Positions 1 to 11,116 of a stretch of DNA of 64,000 bases are shown here, one piece after another. The notes beneath the pieces were generated by a model. The model worked only from the letters and a program-made list of their open reading frames with translations, searched no databases and was not told the origin of the DNA. The translations under genes were made by a program, and so were the position numbers. The stretch is from Phaseolus vulgaris (lineage: Eukaryota > Streptophyta > Magnoliopsida > Fabales > Fabaceae): positions 8,347,227-8,411,226 of the forward strand of contig NC_023758.2 of the NCBI RefSeq assembly GCF_000499845.2, given 5' to 3'. Positions within the stretch are counted from its first letter, which is position 1. Each line of letters begins with the position of its first letter.

Positions 1-161
1 AAAGAGAAAACAAACGTCCATTAGCTCCTAAAGCCTTGAACATGCTTCTTGTAAGCCTTTGAGGTGGGCTTTGAACTCCATAAGCGTCCTCCATTTGAGC
101 CTCAACCTCTTCTTGCTCTTGATGATTGGCCTCCATGTCCACTTGAGCTTGATCTCCATCA
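1..161 (-). repeat. Partial 3' LTR of element A
   Basis: These 161 bases match 6704-6864 with four differences, and both copies end in ATCA. The LTR edge at 161 is followed by a pyrimidine-rich stretch that would be the polypurine tract on the coding strand. The integrase reading frame continues from the internal region straight into this LTR, so the LTR encodes the tail of pol, including a Leu-Thr-Arg-Ser-Met motif. The rest lies outside the window. Confidence 0.85.
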
Positions 162-1222
162 TACTCCCCGAGTTGGAGAGAATTCGACCACGAATTCTGG
201 AGACCTACAGAAAAAGGAGTTAGATCATTGATATTAAAAGTATGACTACCTAAGAATGTATCAGGCATATCTAACTCATAAGCATTGTCATTAATCCTCT
301 TTAGGACTTGGAAAGGTCCATCCCTACGAGGCATTAGTTTGGACTTCCTTTAAGTAGGAAAACGATCCTTCCTCAAATGAAGCCAAACCCAATCACCTTC
401 CTCAAACAACAATGCTTTTCTCCTTTTATTGGCAAGTTCAGCATACTTGCCAACCTTCTTCTCAATTCTCTTCTTGATGTCTTTATGCAAAGTTTTCACA
501 AAAGAAGCCTTTTCATCCCCATCTTTGCACAAGACATCTCCAAGAATGGGAATAGGAAGAAGATCAAGAGGTGTTAAGGGGTTAAACCCATAGACAACCT
601 CAAAAGAAGAATGTGAAGTGGTAGAATTTACTACACGGTTATATGCAAACTCAACATGGGGTAGTAAATTCTCCCACACTCTAGGATTCCCCGAAATGAA
701 ACATCTCAATAGTTGTCCCAAAGTTCTATTCACCACCTCGGTTTGACCATCAGTTTGTGGGTGGCAAGTGGTAGAAAATAAAAGTTTAGTTCCAAGCTTG
801 CCCCACAAGGTCTTCCAAAAGTGACTTAAGAACTTGGGATCTCTATCGGACACTATAGATCTAGGGATCCCATGCAAGCGAACCACTTCTTGAAAGAAGA
901 GGTTTGCAATATGACATGCATCATCCACTTTGTGCCAAGGAATAAAGTGAGCCATCTTTGAAAAACGATCCACTACCACAAAAATGGAGTCATTTCCCTT
1001 TGATGTCTTGGGTAATCCTAAGATGAAATCCATAGATATGTCAACCCAAGGCATTGAACGGATAGGAAGAGGAGTATATAAACCATGGGGATGCATCTTA
1101 GATTTAGCTTTGCGACAAGCTATGCATTTAGCACACAAACTATGAACATGTTTATGCATATGAGGCCAAAAGAAATGTTCATGCAACACATCCAAAGTTT
1201 TAGCAACCCCAAAGTGACCCAT
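162..1222 (-). pseudogene. Integrase region of element A
   Basis: Catalytic core of a Ty3/gypsy integrase, which inserts the element's cDNA into chromosomes. The three acidic catalytic residues are visible: Asp in [12 protein letters not shown], Asp in [10 protein letters not shown], Glu in [11 protein letters not shown]. The spacing and the HPQTDGQTE block are typical. The open stretch 350-1222 ends at an in-frame TAA (350-352). Reading past it gives the integrase C-terminal domain (around RRDGPFQVLKRI) in the same frame, which then runs into the LTR, so the TAA is a nonsense mutation, probably CAA to TAA. The zinc-binding N-terminus lies just upstream and is disrupted by a 21-base C run at 1226-1246. 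Confidence 0.88.
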
Positions 1223-1722
1223 TAACCCCCCCCCCCCCCCCCCCCCTCATGGGCTTCTCTAACAAGAGATAATCTAATAGAGCTTTGAGGGACACAAAGA
1301 CGTTTTCCTTTAAAAAGAAAGCCATCTTGTATAAAAAAATCTTTGTGTCCTCTCTTAAGACACTCGCGATAGATGAGAGAAAAATCAAGGTAATCATGAT
1401 AAAGTTCCTTAATGTGATCAAAGCCAAGATATTGAGAACTTAAAAGATTTAGCAAAGTATATCTTCTAGAAAGTGCATCCGCTACAATGTTTACTTTGCC
1501 TTGCTTATGTTTGATCACATAAGGAAATTGCTCAATGAATTCCACCCACTTAGCATGCCTCTTGTTAAGCTTGTTTTGGCTTTTCAAATACTTAAGAGAT
1601 TCATGATCACTATGTATCACAAACTCTTTGGGAAAAAGATAGTGTTGCCAAGTAAACAAAGCCCTAACAAGTGCATATAATTCTTTATCATAAGTGGAAT
1701 AATTGAGATGACTTCCCTTCAA
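1222..1722 (-). pseudogene. RNase H C-terminal part and integrase linker of element A
   Basis: RNase H motifs are in order: YSTYDKEL with the catalytic Glu, [10 protein letters not shown] with an Asp, and ADALSRR with the last Asp. RNase H removes the RNA strand after reverse transcription. The frame then enters the N-terminal zinc region of integrase (REAHEGG) and degenerates to a glycine run, because the coding strand carries 21 consecutive G. Compared with the RT segment, the frame shifts by one base near 1719-1745, where AYFSEKLKG is out of register with the upstream reading. Confidence 0.85.
1226..1246. repeat. 21-base poly-C tract inside integrase
   Basis: Twenty-one consecutive C on the plus strand (G on the coding strand) lie exactly where integrase should have its zinc-finger HEGGxMGH motif. 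The flanks on both sides remain clean coding sequence, so the tract looks like expansion of a short G run rather than random decay. It breaks the frame between RNase H and the integrase core. The length may be inexact, since such runs are hard to sequence. Confidence 0.9.
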
Positions 1723-2954
1723 TTTCTCACTAAAATAAGCTTGGGGTGGCCCTCTTGAAGGAGGACAGCCCCAATGCCTATACTTGAAGCATCACACTCA
1801 ATCTCAAATGTTTTAGTGAAGTTAGGAAGGGCTAAGATGGGAGCATTAGTCAATTTTTCTTTTAAAGTTTCAAAAGCTTTTTGTTGTGCTTCTCCCCATT
1901 GAAAAACCACATCCTTTTTCACTATATCATTGAGAGGTGCAGCAATGGTACCAAAGTTTGGTACAAATCTTCTATAGAAAGAAGCAAGTCCATGGAAACT
2001 TCGGACTTCATTCAAAGTTTTCGGTGTAGGCCAATTTTGAATGGCCATCACCTTTGTTTTGTCCACATGGACCCCTTTGCTACTCACAAGGAATTCTATA
2101 TGATCAAGAGCAAACATACATTTAGCAAGGTTAGCATACAAATGTTCCTTCCTAAGGGTTTCTAAAACTTGCCTAACATGCATTATATGATCATTCAAAG
2201 ATAAGCTATAAATGAGAATATCATCAAAGTAAACAACAACAAACTTACCAATGAAAGGTCTAAGAACATGATGCATGAGGCGCATGAAGGTACTTGGTGC
2301 ATTAGTTAAACCAAAGGGCATAACTAACCACTCATACAAACCAAAGTTGGTCTTAAAAGTCGTCTTCCATTCATCACCCGGTTTGATACGGATTTAATTG
2401 TAGTCGCTTTTAAGATCAATCTTTGAAAAGATTTTTGAACCATGCAATTCATCCAACAAATCATCAAGCCTAGGTATGGGATGCCTATACTTAATTGTAA
2501 TGTTATTGATGGCCCTACAATCCGAACACATTCGTCATGTGCCATCTTTTTTAGGCACTAAGATGATAGGCATAGCACAAGGACTCATGCTATCTTGAAC
2601 CCACCCTTTCTCAATCAAAGCCTCAACTTGTTGGCGAATTTCCTTGGTTTCACTTGGATTGGTCCTATAGGCTGGACGATTTGGTAAGGAAGAGCCCGGT
2701 ATCAAATCAATTTGGTGCTCAATCCCTCTCAAAGGTGGAAGTCCTTTTGGAGGATCTTGAAACACATCTTGAAACTCTTCTACCAAATTTTCCAAACAAT
2801 GAGGACTATCAACAAGTGGTTCTAGCTTAAGAGTTCTAGGGATGGCTAAGAAAAGAGGATGGTGAGCCACTATTTCCCTTTGAAGCTCATGCCTAGACAC
2901 AAGAAGTGTAGGCTTAGAACTCTTATCTTTTTTTATCTTTTTTATCTTTTTCAC
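1719..2954 (-). pseudogene. Reverse transcriptase and RNase H N-terminus of element A
   Basis: RT palm motifs are present: KKDGT, the CSDCRAIN block, [17 protein letters not shown] and the catalytic YFDD box. The first RNase H Asp (FEIECDAS) follows. Reading one frame across the gap gives two nonsense codons: a TGA at 2535-2537, where the family has Trp after DGT, and a TAA at 2394-2396, where the family has Gln. Both are explained by C-to-T/G-to-A transitions. The open stretches at 2535-2954 and 1719-2339 are pieces of one gene. The 2324-2545 open frame is out of register and not the real product. Confidence 0.9.
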
Positions 2955-3193
2955 TCTCCCTCTTTTTTTTCATGATGATTTGGTCCTCATGGACTTCTCT
3001 AGGAGAGAGAGATTTTAAAGTAACCTTGTGACCATGGAAATCAAAAGAAAGTTTGTTGGAAAAGCCATCATGAAAAACTTTTCTATCAAATTGCCAAGGC
3101 CTTCCCAAAAGAACATATGTAGCTTCCATGGGCACAACATCACATAATGCCTCATCTTTGTATTTTCCAATAGAGAAATGGATGAGGACTTAT
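2923..3193 (-). pseudogene. Protease C-terminus and linker to RT, element A
   Basis: The stretch reads VPMEATYVLLGRPWQFD followed by a lysine- and glutamate-rich linker. This matches the region after the retropepsin core in this gypsy family; element I carries the same block near 48984. It is out of frame with the protease Asp motif upstream, with a frameshift near 3195, and with RT downstream, where the shift lies in the A-rich lysine codons around 2925-2955. Confidence 0.75.
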
Positions 3194-4609
3194 TTATTCA
3201 CAACAATTTACTTCACTAAGCCATTGCAATTTGTAGGGCTTTGTATGAGAGATAGTAGGCAATCCAAGTTTATCTACTACTCTTGTACTAGCCACATTAG
3301 CACAACTACCCCCATCCACTATCAAAGAACAAATGTTGTTTTGAATAAGACATCTTGTATGGAAAATATTTTCCCTTTGACTTTCATCAAAAGGTTGTGA
3401 AACTTGTCCAAGAAGTCTTCTCACAACTAACAAATCTCCTTCAAGTGGACTCCCACTCTCATTCTCACTAGACGCCCTAGAAGGTGAAGAATGCCTAGGT
3501 GAATCCGAATCATGCTCACTCATGACAATGCCATTATGCACAAACATATTCCTTTTAGAAGGACAATTAGCCGCAATGTGACCATAACACATACACTTAA
3601 AGCATTTCTTACTAGACGATTTAATTGGGGATTTAGGCCTAGAAGTAGATGGCTTAGGTTCCTTGGGTTTGAAAGAAGAATCTTTAGAAGGAAATTTTGA
3701 AAAAGACTTTTTGTTCCTCCAAGAATTGTTGTAGTAACCATCATTGGGAAAAGTTTTGAAAGAATTTTTCTTAGCAAGTTGGGCTTCCACCTTCATTGCA
3801 AGATGAACTAAAGAACCCAATGATGAATACTCTTGTAACTTAACAACATCTTGAATATCCTTCCTTAGACCACTCACAAACGTAGCAATCATAGCTTCCT
3901 CACTTTCTTCTAATTCAACTTTAAGCAAAAGCGTTTCTAACTCTTTGTAATATTCATCCACATTTAGCGTGCCTTGTTGAAACCGTTGGAGTCTCAACAT
4001 GAGGTCTTTCCTAAAATATGGGGGCACAAACCTAGCCCGCATATGATCCTTTAAAGAGTTCCAAGATTCCACGGGAGGACCCTTGTGATAGATAATGTCC
4101 TTTACAATACCATGCCACCATTTCATGGCATAATCACTAAACTCTAAGGTGGCTAGCTTAAGGTTGTGCTCATCTTGGATCTCATGGATCTCAAATATTT
4201 GTTCACACTTAGCCTCCCAATCTAAATATACATTAGGATCACTAGAGCCATTAAAACATGGAAGCTTGACCGAAGATAGCCTAGCCTTTGCATCTTGGTA
4301 GTATCCAACTCCACGGTGATGTCTCTCCCCTTGGTTGTGATGTCTATGTCCATGGAATTGAGGTGGAGTTTGCCTTCTCCTATGGTCCTCCTCACGGAAA
4401 AAGTCATTTGAAGAACCTCTTGATGAAGGTCTTTGTGAATGATGCCCACCATTGATAGAGTAAGATGGCCTAGCTTGTTGCACCTCCATCTTTTGCAATT
4501 TTTCCTCCAAACGCCGAATGGTGCATTGAGCTTTATGCAATTCACCAAGGACTGAAGCTTTGGAAGGAGAGTGTTGCTTGTAAGATTCACCACTTGAATA
4601 GCCAGCCAT
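3194..4609 (-). pseudogene. gag and protease N-terminus of element A
   Basis: Starting from Met at 4609 (a second Met sits two codons upstream at 4615), the protein has a basic, Ser/His-rich N-terminus with a short coiled coil (LEEKLQKMEVQQ). The retrotransposon gag core follows (YLDWEAKCEQIF to VSGLRKDIQDVV), then a zinc knuckle CFKCMCYGHIAANC of the C-x2-C-x4-H-x4-C type, then the protease active-site stretch VDGGSCANV. Gag packages the RNA, and protease cleaves the polyprotein. The 473-residue frame runs intact from gag into protease and then ends in a frameshift near 3195. This is the best-preserved part of A. Confidence 0.88.
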
Positions 4610-4615
4610 TTGCAA

Positions 4616-5830
4616 ATGAAAACAGCAAACACAAAAAAAAAAAAAGCAAAGAAGTTAAGAAACAAAGTTAGCAAAAATGAATTTGGCAACCAAATTGCCG
4701 AAGTGAAACTGGCCTGAAAATCACTCTCAAAGAAATAATATCCCTGCACCAAGCTGATCTTGAGGCCTTAGGAATCCTCAAATGAAAGATGTCAAAGCAA
4801 GGCACACCAATCTCAAAGCCAACCACAACAAAACCAATGAAGCAATAAAGACAAACAAGAAAAGGTATAAGCAATAAAAGGCTATAACAAAAGGAATACT
4901 AGATGTATGACAAACTCAAAGAGTAATGAATAAAAGACAAGCAAGAAAATAAGGAACTCAATGAAAAAATTAGGCACACAAAAGAATACTTAAAGAAAAG
5001 CACTAAAGTAGATGAAGAAAACAAAAACAGAGCTACTGGAAAAAAATTTTATGCAAACTGTGCTTGATGTTCACTGATTTAAATGGAACGAAATAAAGCG
5101 AACTGGATTATGAAATTTTAACCACAGAAACTTCAAGATCTTAGATCAAAAATGGCACTGGAATCACGCAAAAACAGTAAGCCAATTAATTGAGATAAAT
5201 TTTTCAAAATCGCTGCCAGATTACCGTATTTTTTTCGGCAGAATTGTACACTTTTTGTATTTTATTTATCATTTTTTTGTGTACTTTGAATTTTTAAGTA
5301 CTTATTTTTTCTACTCTTTTCTAACACTTTGAAGAACACAAATCCAGAATTTCAGAATTTTCCAGTGAGTAAATCAATTTCAATAAGGAAAAACAGTAAG
5401 CACGTTTTCAGAAAACAGAGAAATCCTAATCAGGAATGAAAAACAGAATTAAGAACTAGCAAAGACATAATGGAAAATGATGTATAGGAACTTGTATAGG
5501 TCTAAAATACAAGTATGAACTCAATCTAAAACAGAAAATGCACAAAGGATCAAATATTAAACTCAGAAAATAGTATGACACCAAAGCAAGAAACAAAAAA
5601 TTCAATAAAAGTACTACAAGAAGTGATGACAATTATGGAAAAACATGACTAGGACAAAACTTGTATGGATTCAAAAAAGGAAAATACACAAACATATGAT
5701 AGGCACAATTAAGAAAACAGCAAAAAAAACTCAAAATAAGCCTAAAAACAGAAATGTAAACAACAAGAATTATAGAGCTCTTGAATTAAAGTGCAACACA
5801 ACTCAAAAATTAAACAAGAACACACCTAAA
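4616..5830 (-). other. Untranslated leader of element A
   Basis: About 1.2 kb of A-rich DNA lies between the primer-binding site and gag. No domain-bearing frame is visible on either strand. Long A/T-rich leaders of similar composition lie in the same place in elements C, E, G and I. Confidence 0.7.
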
Positions 5831-5842
5831 CTCTAGATACCA
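5831..5842 (-). promoter_or_regulatory. Primer-binding site of element A
   Basis: On the minus strand this reads TGGTATCTAGAG, two bases inside the 5' LTR. It resembles the tRNA-iMet primer site (TGGTATCAGAGC) used by most plant LTR elements. Confidence 0.8.
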
Positions 5843-5844
5843 CA

Positions 5845-6864
5845 TGATATGATTCCAATAGCACAATATGGATGATTCTTGACATTCTTAGGAATCATCT
5901 TGAGTTGGATATGAGATAGGCACTTTTTCATAGAATTGGATCAAGGTTCTATGTTCAAGAACTCACCAAGACTAGTACCAAAACCCAAACTCATATGGAA
6001 GTTCCATGTATTGTCAAATTGAACCGATCAAATTGAATGAAAAGGCAAAAGCACCGAACAAAATGCATAAGAATAGAATTGCACCGAACAATTAAGCTTA
6101 GAAAAGAAGAAGAATCAAAGATGAATCGGCAGAAAGTAAAAGACCGAAGCAAATAGCAAGAACACTAGAAAACCGAACTGAAAAACAAAGGAAACAAGCT
6201 AAGACATGAACATAAAAAGAGAAGGAAGGAAGGAGAAGAGAAAGCTCATGAAGATGGAGGAATGGTTGGATGATCACGCCACTTAGAGGATGGAGACTCC
6301 AAGATGAGTGTGCAAAGCCGCCACTTGAGGTAACCAAAGAACTCTCAAGATAAGACTAAGTGAGGAAGGCACAAAGCTCTCCAATTCTCTCTCAAATTGA
6401 GTAGAGTTTCTCTAATTCAAAATTCAAATCTGAAAAATACAAAGGCAACACCTTAATTTATAGCCTAGAGGTGCTGAAATGCAAAGCTAATTAAATTCAA
6501 AATTCCCCCCAAATATATGAAAGTGGTGCCAAGCATGAGGAAGGTGTGACTTCCTCTCCCACTTTGGCACCTCCCTATTACTTCTACACCTCTCTACTAA
6601 ATGCACACCCCCCTAAGACTCCTAAACTAAAAACCTAAAGATGCTTTGACAAAAGAAGTTTCTTATGTTTCCCTCTAAGCACCTTCAAACAAAGAAATTA
6701 CAAAAAGAGAAAACAAACGTCCATTAGCTCCTAAAGCCTTGAACATACTTCTTGTAAGCCTTTGAGGTGGGCTTTGAACTCCATGAGCGTCCTCCATTTG
6801 AGCCTCAACCTCTCCTTGCTCTTGATGATTGGCCTCCATGTCCACTTGAGCTTGATCTCGATCA
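5845..6864 (-). repeat. 5' LTR of element A (1020 bp)
   Basis: On the plus strand it begins TGAT and ends ATCA, forming the short inverted ends of the LTR. A minus-strand TATA box (TATAAATTA, about 6452-6465) suits the element's promoter. The first ~190 bases in transcript orientation (6864-6675) are open and encode the pol tail. In this 5' copy that frame is joined to the interrupted ORF of element B, giving a chimeric open frame over 7067-6675. Confidence 0.85.
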
Positions 6865-7769
6865 CTAGATGAGGCACCAAAGTCGCCATCTTTGCTAATC
6901 CATTTGCCACCTACTTTGGTAAAACCCATTTTGCTGAGTGATCCATTGTTCAACTGTTGAGTTGACTTGACCAACTCAAATGTTTCATCCTCTAGGTTCA
7001 CTTCAAAATAGAGTAGAAATTTAGATACCAAAACAGCATATGGATAGTGATAGTCACTTAACCTCATTGCCTTTTGTATGTGCTATTTGATGATGTGGAT
7101 CCAATTGATTTTGATCTTCTTTATGATGCAGAAGATGTACACCAGATCCTCCTTAGTAAGAACAGAATGATTGCTCCCCCTTGGTTTTAGAATCCAAGTC
7201 ACGATGAGGGCTAGCAACCTTTCTTCAAGCTTTAGGCCTCCAACCGAGCAAGTCCTAACTTGAGCATGTTTGTTCTTCAAGCAACTCTTGTAGTATTGGA
7301 TTTTGTTGAAATCCTCCACTACTCCAAGGTTTCCCTTGTTAATCCTGAGGCCTGAGTACTTTAGATCAGCAACAACAGCCCATATCTCATGGGTTATCTC
7401 CATATCTACACCTTTTACATGAGAAACTAGGTTATTTCCCTCAAACTTGAGATTTGTGTAGAACACCCTTATTAAATCTGGGTAGATGTTTCCCTTCATC
7501 TCTAGGAACTTTATGAGAGATTGATCTTTGAGCAGCCTCCTTACATTGTCCAGCTTTTGGCTTTTCAGCCAATCAAAGCACACAACCTTGGGGTTGTTTA
7601 TCACTTTGGTGCTTGTTTCAAACCTATATCTCTCAATTAGATCATTGTCTCCAGAAAACCATCCTTCTAGCCTTCCTCCAGACCTTACAGCTCTAGTTTT
7701 GACTCTCTTTGAGGTGGGAGGAGTTGAGTCCATGATGGCAGAGAAGAAAACAGAGAAAAGCTTACTCAC
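6865..7769 (-). pseudogene. 'Putative plant transposon protein' ORF of element B, interrupted
   Basis: The frame starts at 7769 and reads through VKTRAVRSGGRLEGWFSGDND, IYPDLIRVFYTNLKFEGNN and the EITHEIWAVVADLKYSG block. I recognise this as the plant 'putative transposon protein' domain that accompanies some retrotransposons; its function is unknown. One in-frame TAG (7083-7085) interrupts it, after which the same frame continues (MRLSDYHYPYAVLV..., SLSKMGFTKVGGKWISKDG) to 6865, where element A is inserted. From there the frame passes into A's LTR and stops at about 6675. It could occupy the env-like position of a SIRE element. No signal peptide or membrane segment is evident. Confidence 0.7.
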
Positions 7770-8527
7770 AGAATTTGCAAGAGATGTTGCAATTGGTTGT
7801 TCTTGTGGAAGAGATCAGCTGCAACAGATTTTATAGCAGTAATAGAATTAAAAAGCATTCAATGACATGAGCGGGTACCAGATTTTGAGAGAGAGAGGAC
7901 TTGACCCTTCCCTGCACAGAAAATGTCAGAAAAAGCTGAAAATCACATGGTCTTCACATGTGATCTTTGACTAGTCATTAAGGCTCTTGAATTTCCAAGA
8001 TTTTGGAACATATTCCTTTATGACTGTTGTAACTTCTCTTTAAACGTGATCAACTTTCAACACAGGTTCATTGACCAAGGATTCTCTCTTTAACTTGATC
8101 CACAACGGATAGAAATTCAAAATAGAAATTAAATTGATTTCTTTACAATGCTGTCAGGCTCAAAACAATCGGTTGTTTCGAAGAAACAATTGGTTGTTGT
8201 TCTGCAGCAGTTAAAACTGATTTTGAATTTTAACCATGAGTAGAAAGAGTTCAAAGCATATGAAGTTAAGCATTTTATAGAAGATATTTAACCATGAGAA
8301 AGAACTTTAAAACAGAAATTAAGAACAGAGAAAGGAAGGTCTTATCTTTTATGTTGTTCTTTCAATGAGCCATGTGTTTTATGATCAAGAAGCCTCTTTT
8401 AACTATTGAGGGCCTTTGGACAGATGCAGAGCATTGATTTAGCTTCAATGTTGGTCTTTTTCTTCCAAAACTTGATCATATGACTTAGTCCTTCACACTT
8501 CTTTAGAATTCCTACACAAGCATGAGA
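7770..8527 (-). other. Element B spacer between gag and second ORF
   Basis: No domain-bearing frame is visible on either strand. It contains a paired AACAATCGGTTGTTT-type motif at about 8164-8200, repeated elsewhere in B. This is the place where pol should begin. Confidence 0.6.
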
Positions 8528-9498
8528 TCAAGCAACAAGATTTGGTCCTTTCACAAATGTGGGTCCAATTGATTTCTTTTTCTCATTTGGAACCTCACAT
8601 CTTTTAGGAATCCATTTCATGTAGCCTCTAGGAACAAAGAACTTTCTTATTTTGCAAAATCTAACCGAATGACCCTTTTTCATGCAATTAAAGAATGTAA
8701 CAACCGGTTGTTTCGATTTAACAATCAGTTGTTTTACTGGCTTTCTTAAATTTTTTTTTAAAAACTTATCTTGTTGGTTCTGTGGATTGAAACCTAAAGC
8801 AGCCTTTCCAAAAACACAGCTTTGAGATGCCAAGACATTCTCAAAGTTAGATTTCCCTTTTGAAAGCTTGTCCACAGTGTCAACAAGATAATGAACCTTT
8901 TTCTCAAGATTGTCACAATTTTCGCAAATGAGAGGGTCACACTTGCAAGAAGAATTTTTGAAATGATTTTCCAGATTTTTGAAATCATTTTTAGATTTTT
9001 CAATCTCATCTTCAAGTGATTTCACTCTCTTTTCCAGCCAGCTGTTAAGTTCTTTCAATCGGTTGTTTGAAAGAACCAATCGATTAGCTTCATCATGAGT
9101 TTCTTGAAAAGCTTCAAGCAATTCACTATAATTTTGTTCATTTAAAGAAGCACATGAACTTACCTCACTTGAGCTACAAGATTCATCATCTTCTTCAGCT
9201 ATCAAGCATATGTTTGCTTTCTCATCTTCACTTGATGAAGAACTTGATGATGATACCTCATTTTCATCCCAAGCTATGTAGGCTCTCTTTCTCTTGCCTT
9301 TCTTTTCCTTGTAGCTAGGCTTTTTCTCCTTGCTCTTGTTTGGACAATCTGCCTTTATATGACCTTGTTCACCACAGCCAAAACAAGTATAGTTATTGGA
9401 ATTAAAATCATTTGATTTCTTGTTTCCATACCTATCTTTGTTGTTGTCCTTGTTGCGGTTCCTCTTCAAGAATTTGATGAACTTTTCCTCATCACTAT
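8528..9498 (-). pseudogene. gag C-terminal half of element B (zinc knuckle)
   Basis: The frame enters at the element C insertion site (9498) and ends at a TGA at 8528. It shows a zinc knuckle CFGCGEQGHIKADC, a basic KKGKRKRAYIAWDENE stretch, a long Ser/acidic run, a coiled coil (about LKELNSWLEKRVKSLEDEIEK) and a second knuckle-like FFNCMKKGHSVRFC whose first Cys is Phe. This is the C-terminal half of a Ty1/copia gag. It is in register with the N-terminal half at 14652 once element C and one target duplication are discounted. The stop at 8528 may be the point where pol was lost. Confidence 0.78.
9494..9498. repeat. Target site duplication ACTAT, left of element C
   Basis: ACTAT lies immediately left of the LTR (TGATGG) and is repeated at 14647-14651 immediately right of the other LTR (CCATCA). 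Confidence 0.9.
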
Positions 9499-10197
9499 TG
9501 ATGGCATTTTCATGAATTTCTTCTTGAATCAATGTAGAGTATGGGGCGGAAGCAATGAATGAGAGTGAGCAAGATCCTCCTAAGAGTGGTGTTGATCTTG
9601 TAGGTGCATGATAAGTGTGGGTCTTGAGTGGTTCGGCCAGCTCAAGGGAAAAGATGAAGGAATTGAAGTTTAGAGCCTAGGATTCTAGGGAGAAGCAAAG
9701 TTGAGCACAAATTGGCAGCATAACTTTACTCACAATAAACTTGAAAATACAAGGTGTAGGCTCCTCCTTTTATACGCTAAGGAGGACCATAATGCAACCC
9801 TAATGCTAGCCAAATGAAATGTAAATGTGAAGCACATGGGTGCACATGGCACATGGGTGCACAAATGAGCACATGGGGAGGGGTGTGTCTAGTTTTTATG
9901 CTCACCCCCCCATGGGCTTTCTAGACCGGCCTTGGTAAATTTAGAGGTTTTTTTTAGAAACTCTAAGTTTACCTAGGTTGGTGTTTTAGGTGCCAAAATT
10001 AATTCTAAGAAAATTACAAATAAAGTTCCTATGCTAATTTTGACAAGAAATTAAAGTCTACTCTACACTAGAGTTTATGGCATTTGAACATGTAAAAGAA
10101 CGTCTTCTTGGATCCTCTTGGCCATAACTCTATGGTTGACCCAAATCTACCCTTTGGTGGGCTTGCATGTGGGCTTGTGCTTGGGCCTCTTCCATCA
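9499..10197 (-). repeat. 3' LTR of element C (699 bp)
   Basis: Starts TGATGGCATTTT and ends CTTCCATCA on the plus strand. It matches 13948-14646 with about three differences: base 2, one T/G near base 24, and one C/T near the far end. A minus-strand TATA-like TATAAAAGGAG lies near 9770. Confidence 0.93.
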
Positions 10198-10208
10198 TCC
10201 CCTACCTC
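10198..10208 (-). promoter_or_regulatory. Polypurine tract of element C
   Basis: TCCCCTACCTC directly inside the 3' LTR, GAGGTAGGGGA on the coding strand; primes second-strand synthesis. Confidence 0.75.
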
Positions 10209-10363
10209 TTGAAAAGGATTTGTCCTCAAATCCATTGCTTCTTCTTCTTCATGGCTAGGGGAATGGATGTGGCTGGATGGTGTCCATCATCTCCTTCTCC
10301 TTGAGAAGATCTATCCTCAGATCTAGAGATTTGATCTCGAATAGCAGCCTCTTGCTTCTTCAA

Positions 10364-11116
10364 CTATGCTTGCCCTCCCGGATCAAACGTCCACCTAGGG
10401 GAATTATCAAATGAGTTAGTTGAAGCAGTTATATACAAATCAATTTTATGAAGTTGCCATTTTTGTTTTTCTTTTGTTTTTGGCAACTTTGGACAATGTT
10501 TCTCTTTTGATTGTTGTATGTGTTCTCTAATCATCTTATGCATTTTGAAATGTGCATTTGTGGTTACTTTCTCTTTAGGCATAAATCCTATAGGAGATGG
10601 TAACAACTTAAAAGGAGAAAGATGATTTAGCCCACATATAACCTCAAAAGTAGAAATACAAGTAGTTTTGTGAACTACTTTATGGTATGTATGCTCATCT
10701 CTAGACTTGTGTTTGTCCTTTATGATTATTCTAGGCATAATAGAAAGAGCTAGATTTTCAATTGTATTTTGACCATGCGTTTGAGGATGATAAGAATTTA
10801 AAGTGTGCAACTTAGTTGCAAGTTTTCCAAAGGAAATCCTCAAATCATGGTTTGCAAAATTTGAAGCTCTATTCAACACTATGCTTGAGGATAAACCATG
10901 AAGATGTATCACTTCTCTAAAGAAGAGTTTATCCATAACCATGAAAATTGAATCAAAACCTTTTGTTGTCCTAGGGAGTTTTAATATGAAATTTGTATCT
11001 TCCCAAGGATCATTTGCAAAAGGTGAAGGAGTATAGAGTTCATGAGACATTGCCTTGGGTGTAGTTTGAAAACAAGAATTGTACCTAAGGTAATGTCTTT
11101 GAACTTCTTTTCTCAT
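10364..11116 (-). pseudogene. Degenerate integrase of element C
   Basis: The 250-residue frame aligns along its length with the integrase of element A (WEDTNFILKLPRTTKGFDSIF, REVIHLHGLSSSIV, HPQTHGQN, KTTCISTFEVICGL), but key parts are gone. About 20 residues after the first catalytic Asp are deleted (VMDKLFFREV), the second Asp motif SDRD is LNRA, and the Glu of the GQTE motif is lost. The N-terminal zinc motif is also degenerate. It cannot be an active integrase. A one-base shift near 11110 separates it from the upstream frame. The same deletion and substitutions are in element G. Confidence 0.85.

Larger units (their letters stand above)
1..6864 (-). mobile_element. Ty3/gypsy retrotransposon A, nearly complete but decayed; its 3' LTR runs off the window
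   Basis: Read on the minus strand the order is 5' LTR (6864-5845), primer-binding site, leader, gag, protease, RT, RNase H, integrase, 3' LTR (161 to beyond position 1). Protease-RT-RNaseH-integrase is the Ty3/gypsy order. The integrase and RT resemble the Reina-type chromovirus group of legumes, but I see no chromodomain, so the lineage is tentative. The visible 161 bp of the 3' LTR differs from the matching 5' LTR stretch at 4 sites, so the insertion is not recent. Reading frames carry at least three in-frame stops and several frameshifts, so this copy cannot make a polyprotein. It sits inside element B, interrupting B's second ORF at 6865. The target duplication cannot be checked because the other side lies outside the window. 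Confidence 0.9.

Noticed and set aside
2324..2545. 73-residue frame in element A
   Set aside because: Out of register with RT; the correct frame shows CSDCRAIN and KIDL motifs with two stops.
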